64,000 bases of DNA. It comes from Strobilurus pachycystidiatus. Lineage: Eukaryota; Basidiomycota; Agaricomycetes; Agaricales; Physalacriaceae. The position numbers and the translations under genes were made by a program. Location: positions 310,001 through 374,000 of the forward strand of contig JAHLMK010000004.1 in NCBI GenBank assembly GCA_019915135.1. The letters run 5' to 3'. Of this stretch, positions 57,396 to 64,000 are shown piece after piece (within the stretch, counting starts at the first letter, position 1; the number at the start of each line of letters is the position of its first letter). Below the pieces are notes generated by a model, which saw only the letters and a list, made by a program, of their open reading frames with translations, ran no database searches and had not been told where the DNA came from.

Positions 57396-58736
57396 ATGAC
57401 TACTCGCGAAGACTCGTCACCTGCTGAGCTCGATGAACGGTTTGAGAGTACCTCAGTGCAGCAAGAGTCGTCGGTCAGAACTGGGTGGATCTCGTTGATG
57501 GACTCAGAGGATTCCGAACCCGTCTCGCCGCCGCCATCCCAGCCACCACGCAAAATGGCTCAATATTGCGTCGCCGACTTTGAGTTCGGGAGGACAATAG
57601 GTGCGGGAACATTTGGGAGAGTCAAACTTGGTGCGTCGTTCGTCCACTGTTTTTATCTGCGTTTCCTCTCTGACTCTAACACCTTCATAGCCAAGTTGAA
57701 AGATACCAAGTGCCACTATGCTATCAAAATTCTCAACAAGAACAAGGCTGTACAGAGAAAACAAGTCGCACATACGAACTCGGAGGCCGACATACTCCTT
57801 GGCATGCGTTCGCCCTTCATCGTTGGTCTGTGGGACATCTTCCAGGACGAGACCAACCTCTACCTTATCATGGAGTTCATCTGTGGTGGCGACCTGTACA
57901 CTCATTTGCAGCGATCCATCGTATGTCACCGTTCACAAATTGTTATGATTGTTTTTGGTCACTAAGCCGCTTTCACAGCGTTTCGATGAGAGCATAGCAC
58001 GTTTCTATGCCGCGGAGGTCTTATTGGCGTTGGAATATCTGCACGCACAGGGAATCATATTCCGCGACCTCAAACCGGAGAACGTCCTCATCGACGGAGA
58101 GGGACATATCAAGCTCACGGATTTTGGTTTTGCGAAGCGCTGCGACTCTGCATATACCGTGTGCGGGACGCCGGACTATCTAGCGCCTGAGGTAAGTGTC
58201 TTCGACTTTGAATTCCCGTTCTTGCATAAATTCAACACCCACTTTCGCAGATCATCCTGGGCCACCAGTGGTACACCAGATCCGTCGACTACTACGCGCT
58301 GGGCGTCCTGCTATACGAGATGATCACCGGCGACTCCCCTTTCCCCAAAACGGACAGCCGCGACGAGTTGTACGGCTACATCCTCGACGGGCCTTCCAAG
58401 ATCTCCTGGCCACTCGCCATACCCATGTCGTTCCTCGCGCGAGACATCATCTACCGCCTCATGACGAGCGATCCGGTCATGCGCTTGGGCGGGGACGCGC
58501 AACTTGGCATAGAGGAGATATTTACGCACAAGTGGTTCGGGGACGTGCCTTGGAAGAAGCTTAGGATGTCAGCCGTTTTGGCGCCGTGGAAACCGAGGGT
58601 GAAGGGGCCTGGGGATGTTCGGGCGTTTGACCTTTTCGAGGAGGAGGAGTGGAGGGGGGAGAAGGGGGCAGAGGATCGATGGGGAGAGGAGTTCCCGGAC
58701 TTTGGGTACGAGTGTGAGTATGGTGATCATGAATGA
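57396..58736 (+). CDS. PKA-type AGC serine/threonine kinase
   Basis: Four exons (57396-57630, 57691-57920, 57979-58191, 58251-58736) give 387 aa. A Ser/Glu-rich N-terminus of about 60 residues precedes the kinase domain: [15 protein letters not shown] (glycine loop), [10 protein letters not shown] (catalytic Lys), [15 protein letters not shown] (catalytic loop with FRD instead of YRD), [10 protein letters not shown] (DFG), [13 protein letters not shown] (activation loop, CGTPDY for the usual CGTPEY), [15 protein letters not shown]. An AGC C-tail is present ([33 protein letters not shown]), but no canonical FxxF terminus. It is most similar in pattern to cAMP-dependent kinase catalytic subunits; it may be a divergent paralogue of the main PKA. 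Confidence 0.83.
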
Positions 58737-59116
58737 GGAGAATGAGGGAGGGGAAAGTATCTTTATTGAATTTCTTCGCCGTACTATTTGTTGTCCGCTG
58801 TCTGTGTGTATACTATTGTGGGGTTGCGTTGTCGTATCCTTGCTATAATGTCTGTTGTGTACATTTTGCCTGCAAGTTCCACATGCAGCACGGAAGAGTC
58901 GAGACGGAGGCAGGTGGCAAAATACAAATTACAACTATAGGTAGAAAGACGACTTGATAATCTGGTGAGATAGAGAGCGTTCGTTGTCCAGCCAGCGGAC
59001 TAACCTCGCACCATTACGGACAGATCAGCGGTCACTTTTTTCCTACATGAATCCGGTATGAATTGGGAAGTAGAGCTCGATATAAACAATGAACAGGCAA
59101 TACATTCTACGCCACA
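58737..59116. other. Convergent intergenic region
   Basis: 3' flanks of the kinase (+) and thioesterase 2 (-); nothing else seen. Confidence 0.45.
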
Positions 59117-60074
59117 CTAGAAGGGTAGAGAACCAGGATCAACTTCCAGCCCCTTCACAAGGATATCATTCCCCAGCATGTCGAAGTGCCCGGCCCCATC
59201 AACATGCACCACGCTTGCCCCTGGAAAACATCTCCGTACGCCAAAATCCCTCCATTTCTCCTTCTGCTCGATGGGAATTGATGCAATGATACCGTTCTCG
59301 GCAACGAAGACCGTTACCTGCGAATCATCAACGCGAAGGCCCTTCACCCACACTTCGTAGTCCTCCAGCGTCTCACACCCAAGGGACCTCGTGATGAACT
59401 CGTACCCTCGATACGTATGCTCGACAGTCCTGAGCAGCCTCGTCTTGGTGAGCTCGTCCAAATCGTTTACGTCTTCGCCCATCAATAATCTCTTGCACGT
59501 ACTCTCGAGGAAATCTGCGCGTCGATGCCGCTTTGGGTCACTCCCACCTGCATCCCGCCGTGTGATGTCCACTACAAGCTTCAGAATGGCCGCGGTGAAT
59601 GTGCTCTTCGCTTGAGGAGCATGGAGTGGCATCTCCCCCAACCCTATATTGGGCGCGAAGAATGTTGTGGGGAAGTTGTCTATAAATGCCAGTTGGATGA
59701 TCTCGTTGGCCGAGAACAGATGGGCGAGGGCCGCCATCAGAATGGCACTTCCTGAGTATGTGGCAAGTCGATACGGGCCGTTCGGTCGTTCTTCCTGAGA
59801 GATGGTTCCATTGGTGACGATCCTGCAGTCGAGCTTTACGGTTGGTACGAACCTTGATCCTGTCATAATAGAACAACGCCCATGTATCCATTGAGTCGTA
59901 CATAGGTACCTCTGGAGTGATTTGGATCGCCCAGAGTGCCCCCTTCGTCAACTTGCGACGGAGTGCCTCAAAGACGCTGATGGTTCCATCACCTCCATGC
60001 ATCAGGATGAGGGGAACGTCGTCCGGGCTGCCCTCACGCAATTTGACGAGTGTCTTTGGAATAGTGGTGTCCAT
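59117..60074 (-). CDS. Stand-alone thioesterase (alpha/beta hydrolase), copy 2
   Basis: Two exons (59853-60074, 59117-59794) give 299 aa. MDTTIPKTLVKLREGS leads to VPLILMHGGDGTISVFEAL, ALWAIQITPEVP, then GPYRLATYSGSAILMAALAH with the candidate nucleophile Ser, LAFIDNFPTTFFAPNIG, and VHVDGAGHFDMLGND with the candidate His. It is a relative of copy 1 (24639-25651) along its whole length, but the intron that splits LIH|AGDG in copy 1 is absent here. It is divergently oriented from STE3 receptor 2 with a 782-bp shared upstream region. Substrate unknown; no synthase module nearby. Confidence 0.75.
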
Positions 60075-60856
60075 TGATGGTGGTAAGACTGAACGAAGAC
60101 GGCCCGTGATGTTGAGAAGGTAGAGCTGGCGGCGACGGTCTGATCGCCGAGTAGTGCAAAATTAGAAATGGACACCATGATCTGCACTGTGATGGAGTTC
60201 AGAGGGGGGAAGACTCAGGCAACATCCAGCAGGTAAGAGGTGCATGGTCTCAGTACTTTGTACACTGTCGCGAGTCCGTGGTACATGCGGCGCCATATGA
60301 GAGGAACTCACGAGGTGCCCATGAAGGAGAGAGAAGAAAGACGTATCGGCATTCGCCGTTGGCTTTTGATGGCAAAGTGAACCTGAATCAAACCTTCCTT
60401 TGGACAATCATCGACATCCCCATCGCTTATCGCAAAAACAAACCCCGCGTCAATCTGACACACTGCGCGTCTACACCTACGGACATTTCGGCAGCCACGA
60501 AGGTATCATCTGGCTCATGCCAAGGTCAAACCACTATAGAGTCTGGGTTATTTTACTCACGGCGCTATGGACCCTACACCTCCACATCATTTCATGCCGT
60601 CTGAAATCTATAGCTTTTGTCTGGCCTTATTCTCATTGTGGACACGGCTTTCAGCGTTTGTAAGCTTTGCTAGTGGAGGTCCCCCGTCGCGACCCTATAT
60701 ATGCGCCCATACCTCGAAAGAGCTATTGTCCTTGTTCACTGTACCCACAAACAGGCCTGGGATACTACTCAGGGTACTGACATATCTACTCGCAGCGCGA
60801 ATGGCTAGCATTCACCGCTTAGATCCCCCTTTTCTTTACTCGTGTTTGCTCGAACC
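60075..60856. promoter_or_regulatory. Shared divergent promoter, thioesterase 2 / STE3 receptor 2
   Basis: Much of it (from about 60265 to the receptor ATG) is homologous, inverted, to the 5' flank of receptor 1 at 32806-33395. Conservation of non-coding blocks suggests either recent duplication or retained control sites. Confidence 0.6.
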
Positions 60857-62376
60857 ATGGCATCGTACCCACCCAACTGGCTTTTCTCGATCATTTCGTT
60901 TCTGGGGCTTGTAGGTGCTCTTGTGCCGTTGCCGTGGCATCTTCAATGTGACGGCGGTTCATCTTTTTCTGACGCTCAACATCTGACAACTATTCGCGAG
61001 CCTAGCATGGAACATCGGGACATGCGCTTACATGATCTGGACTGGTCTTGGATGTCTGGTGGTCTTCATCAACTCTATCGTCTGGAACGGCACATACCAC
61101 GATACAGCGCCTGCCTGGTGCGATATAAGTACAAATCCACGCCTCGTATCTCGGGACTCGGAGACTAAACGTGCTTTTTCAGCGTCTCATATCATCATGG
61201 CTTTGAACTGCGCTATTCCCGTCTGCATTCTTTGCATCAGTCGCAGGATATACATCATCGCCACCTCAGACCCCTTGAGGTGGACGCGTGCTACCGTATG
61301 CTATATGTTCTCCTGCGATAAAACATTCTCATAGAATTACCGGTCCTCTAGCGGCGCAAGGAAATCCTTGTCGATCTTGCTATCTCTGTTCTGATACCCA
61401 TCTCTGCGATGATTCTGGGTAATGCGTTGTTCACCACCTCTGATACTCAACTCTGACCCTACCTCAGCCTATATTCCTCAGTCAACCCGTTATCAGATTT
61501 TTGAGGACGTCGGATGCTTCCCGTCCATATATGGAACCTGGGTCGCCACAGTTATATACCACCTACCCCCTGTCATTATATCGTGTATCTCCGGCATATA
61601 CAGTGGTTTGTCCGGTCTCATTTTGTCTGTTGTCTCGTTCGCTCACCGTCAATCTACAGTGAAGAATCTCATCATATTTCGACGCCGACAGGTGGCGTTC
61701 GACAACATATCCTCTGCGCATGGCTCCTTCACTGCGAATCGCTATTTCCGTCTCACTTTGATATCCCTTGCGGATCTCGTATGCTCCCTTCCGTTGACGT
61801 TATACATACTCTTCGCAACGTCTACATCGCTCAGGCCGTGGATCAGCTGGGAAAACACCCACGCCAGCTTCAATGTCATATATGTCTACCCCGCCTCCGT
61901 GTGGCACACAGCCGCCACATTTGGTCCGGAACTCACCCGTTGGCTCTGCCCCTTCTCCGCATTCGTGTTCTTCTTTACGATTGGAACCTCAAGGGAGGCA
62001 AGGGGTCATTATAGACGCGCAGCGAACAGTGTTCTCAGTGCGGTCGGAATCCGGTGGTCGTTCAAGGAGGGGAAAGCAGCAGATCTGGAGCTAGACACCG
62101 TGAGGACTGTGGTCGGTAGTGGATTTATGCCAATGACAGCCGGGAGTAGGGTGTCGGTGTTTTCAATGTGAGTGGAAGTACACTTCCCGTGTGACTGGAA
62201 GTGACATGATCTTTCGTAGCTCCTTCAAGGACGCGTCTTCACCAGATTATACCGATGATCACGACGTGGAGGAAAAGGTGTTCTCAGATATATCTGTACC
62301 ACCAACCTCGCACAGTCTGTCTCCTGTCTCGACGATTCCTCCAGTCTACAATCCTCCATGTAATCAAGGGAAGTAG
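60857..62376 (+). CDS. STE3-type pheromone receptor 2 (GPCR)
   Basis: Exons 60857-60947, 61006-61128, 61183-61295, 61352-61418, 61468-61605, 61660-62167, 62220-62376; 1,197 nt, 398 aa, in frame. Hallmarks: LPWHLQSWNIGTCAYMIWTG, FINSIVWNGTYHDTAPAWCD, PVCILCISRRIYIIATSDP, RRKEILVDLAISVLIPI, IFEDVGCFPSIYGTW, VIISCISGIYS, IIFRRRQVAFDNISSAH, FTANRYFRLTLIS, RPWISWENTHASFNVIYVYP and FFFTIGTSREARGHYRR. A long frame reads through the 54-bp fifth intron, but the homologous intron in receptor 1 is 52 bp, so it is a true intron. The last exon adds a 52-residue Ser/Pro-rich tail beyond the apparent stop of the long frame. All exon lengths equal those of receptor 1. Confidence 0.9.
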
Positions 62377-62931
62377 TGAATGTGATCTAACCCGTGATTG
62401 CGATCACAAGAGAGACCGTTAGTGCGCCGTGCGGGCCCGATATTGAAAATGTACCCGTTCGACTGGGATTGAACGTTCGTGATGAAAGAGCGACGGTAGG
62501 TAGCCTTCCACCGCACTCAATGATGTAGAACAGATGTCATCGTAATGATAGTTCCTCGTGGTACCAATCGGAGGAAGTAGATGCGTACAGTAGACTACAG
62601 TAGATAAGAGCAGCAAATGGCCCCAGTATGACGACTGCGATTCAATTCTCCGCGATTCTCAAATGGCCACCCGCGAGGGACAGATAAGGTGCACTGTTTG
62701 TCTTGAGGAGTCAATGAGGAGTCAAGCTTCAAGGTCCAAGGATGCCCGCTGGTCCCTGGACAGTGGACCAAAGCAGAAACCAGGCGTCACGAGAGCTGCA
62801 ATGAGCAATGTACATACTACACTGACGAGTCACGATGAACCACATTTGAATTTTGAGTCTTGAGTCTTGACAAATTAAATAATATAAATTTTACGCCACA
62901 CTTGATGCTTTGTCGAGCCTAGCAAAAAGCT
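62377..62931. other. Intergenic, no gene seen
   Basis: Searched by eye for a short CaaX pheromone precursor on both strands; none found. A run of A at 62924-62928 just before the tRNA end is the likely Pol III terminator (T5 on the transcribed sense). Confidence 0.45.
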
Positions 62932-63034
62932 GATGAGAGTGGGATTCGAACCCACGCCCTTTCGGACCAGATGTAGTGCTTGAATGTCAAGCTGATCCTT
63001 AGTCTGGCGCCTTAGACCGCTCGGCCATCTCACC
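62932..63034 (-). tRNA. tRNA-Leu (anticodon AAG) with intron
   Basis: Minus strand: acceptor stem GGTGAGA pairs with TCTCATC; D-arm box A TGGCCGAGCGGTCTAAGGC; anticodon stem CCAGA/TCTGG; loop CTAAGG...A gives anticodon AAG; about 24-nt intron (ATCAGCTTGACATTCAAGCA plus CTAC) after position 37; T-arm box B GGTTCGAATCC. A long variable arm, as expected for Leu. Confidence 0.9.
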
Positions 63035-63520
63035 ATGCAACACAGTTTGTCCATCTCCACTTCGATTCTCCGTACCAGAAACCAACTACCCACCCTGATG
63101 ACCTTGAAACGATTCGCGAATCGCGACGGTGATCCCCACCTTCCCCATTGTCCCCGGTCGACGTGGCACCCTCCCTTGATGCCCCAGAAGCGCGTACTGA
63201 ATTGGATCCAATTCCCCGTGTCCCGTCCCCATCCCCAGGGTGCAATTTTTCTGATCGCTCGACGCCGTTGGTTGATATTAGTAGTACATAGCACAGCAAC
63301 AATTATCATACTCGAACGGACAAAAGCAAGAAGCCCGGGAGTGGGCTTCTTCAATAAATAATCTAGTCTATGTATGTTCTAGTAATCTCTCTATGATGGT
63401 ATCATGGATCGTGAGCGGGGAGGGGGTGGTGGTGGATACAATTGAGTGTGTGGTTGAGGGTCCAACAGGGAAAGAAGGAAAGAAAGAAAAAGAGAAATCA
63501 TAAAGACGCAAGGAGCAAAG
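63035..63520. other. Intergenic between tRNA and 3' end of the next gene
   Basis: CT/GA-rich low-complexity stretches (about 63417-63505) form the presumed 3' UTR of the minus-strand gene. Confidence 0.45.
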
Positions 63521-64000
63521 CTACCATGCCGTACCCTCCCCGCGTACCGCAGCCTCAAACAGGCTAAAGCCAGGCAACTCTTCACCCTTGTTTTTGACGT
63601 TAGACTCATCACCGCCCTCTTCGTCCCCGATCTTCAGCGGTGCAAGGGTGATGGGCGTGTGCAGGCTGCTCGTGCTCGAATCCGGCGTACTGGGTGTACT
63701 GGGTGGTATCGTGTGGGAATGATTGCTGGCGTGTATGGGCGTCATGCCAAACGCCATCCGTACAGAGTGGGCGAGATGTTGATGGTGGTGTGCATGGTGA
63801 TGGTTGTTTGCATGATGTGAGTGTGGGGGAGAGCCGCTGCGACTCCGGCTCGGTGGTGTGCCCGAGCCGTGGCTGTGGTGGGGTATGCTCGGGGGCGGAA
63901 GCATCAGCGTGGGACTCGGAGCGCGCGAAGGGTCAGCACTGTGCAATTGGAGACCGCGCAGTGGACCGAGGAATGGGGAGGTGCTTGGTGTATGCGTGGT
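63521..64000 (-). CDS. C-terminal part of a His/Ser/Pro-rich, probably disordered protein (partial)
   Basis: An open frame of 159 codons enters from the right edge and stops at 63521. Composition is low-complexity: FLGPLRGLQLHSADPSRAPS, SIPHHSHGSGTPPSRSRSGS, a His/Asn/Ala run (HHANNHHHAHHHQHLAH), then TPSTPDSSTSSLHTPITLAP and the end FSLFEAAVRGEGTAW. Such tails are common in fungal transcription factors and signalling proteins, but no domain lies in the window and the identity cannot be given. Confidence 0.6.
   Translation of the reverse strand, partial: TTHTPSTSPFLGPLRGLQLHSADPSRAPSPTLMLPPPSIPHHSHGSGTPPSRSRSGSPPHSHHANNHHHAHHHQHLAHSVRMAFGMTPIHASNHSHTIPPSTPSTPDSSTSSLHTPITLAPLKIGDEEGGDESNVKNKGEELPGFSLFEAAVRGEGTAW

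Noticed and set aside
61606..61659. Read-through coding of the 54-bp segment in STE3 receptor 2
   Set aside because: The matching segment in receptor 1 is 52 bp and would break the frame; both have GT-AG ends, so it is an intron.
62419..62616. Possible pheromone precursor downstream of receptor 2 (minus strand, contains HHER)
   Set aside because: The C-terminus is RTAH without a Cys at the -4 position, so no CaaX box.
62875..63354. 159-codon minus-strand frame
   Set aside because: It runs through the tRNA-Leu gene and has no domain pattern; an accidental open frame.
1..64000. CRISPR array, prophage or bacterial operon signals
   Set aside because: No regular short repeats with spacers and no bacterial gene organisation; the whole window is eukaryotic in character.

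Overview
This window looks like nuclear DNA of an agaricomycete (mushroom-forming or wood-decay) basidiomycete. Genes are dense and cut by many 46-75 bp GT-AG introns. The families present (STE3-type pheromone receptors, a large F-box paralogue cluster, an expansin-like protein, GH16, a polyporopepsin-like aspartic protease, GT61, MCT-type MFS) are typical of that class, and the tRNA-Leu carries an intron. There is no prokaryotic content and no CRISPR array.

Layout. 0-2.2 kb: 5' part of an Avl9-type DENN-related trafficking gene (-) and a conserved secreted protein (+). 2.5-7.5 kb: two F-box paralogues (A, B; -). 8.1-16.5 kb: ordinary genes, namely expansin-like (+), multi-pass membrane protein (-), FYRN/FYRC nuclear protein (+) and MFS monocarboxylate-type transporter (+). 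16.7-30 kb: F-box paralogues C, D, E (+) and F (-), interleaved with two copies and one fragment of a small coiled-coil gene and a stand-alone thioesterase. 31.3-34.3 kb: STE3 receptor 1 (-), its 5' flank and a decayed membrane-protein-like stretch. 34.8-38.8 kb: aspartic protease (+) and GH16 (-). 38.8-42.4 kb: gene-poor. 42.4-51.5 kb: F-box paralogues G and H (+), with a complete Ty1/copia retrotransposon inside G. 51.8-58.7 kb: GT61 glycosyltransferase (-), LRR-like protein (+), PKA-type kinase (+). 59.1-62.4 kb: a second thioesterase (-) divergent from STE3 receptor 2 (+). 62.9-64 kb: intron-containing tRNA-Leu(AAG) (-) and the 3' end of a His/Ser/Pro-rich protein gene (-).

Three things stand out. 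(1) Eight F-box paralogues share an unusual architecture: a 7-10 nt first coding exon, one ~1.6-2.0 kb exon, and a last coding exon of exactly 29 nt. All eight reconstructed models keep frame; copies E and F carry in-frame tandem repeats at the same C-terminal position. (2) Two STE3 receptors 28 kb apart and in opposite orientation have identical lengths for all seven exons (398 aa each) and homologous 5' flanks, so they come from a segmental duplication; this may be a B-type mating locus or a group of STE3-like paralogues. No CaaX pheromone precursor was found by eye. (3) A 5,072-bp copia element with LTRs that look identical, an intact 1,488-codon ORF and a CTGCA target duplication interrupts an otherwise intact F-box gene. 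Its primer-binding site reads like the anticodon-loop (half-tRNA) type used by Drosophila copia.

Exon borders were placed by eye from splice consensus, frame and paralogue comparison. No database search was run, so all family assignments rest on recognised motifs.
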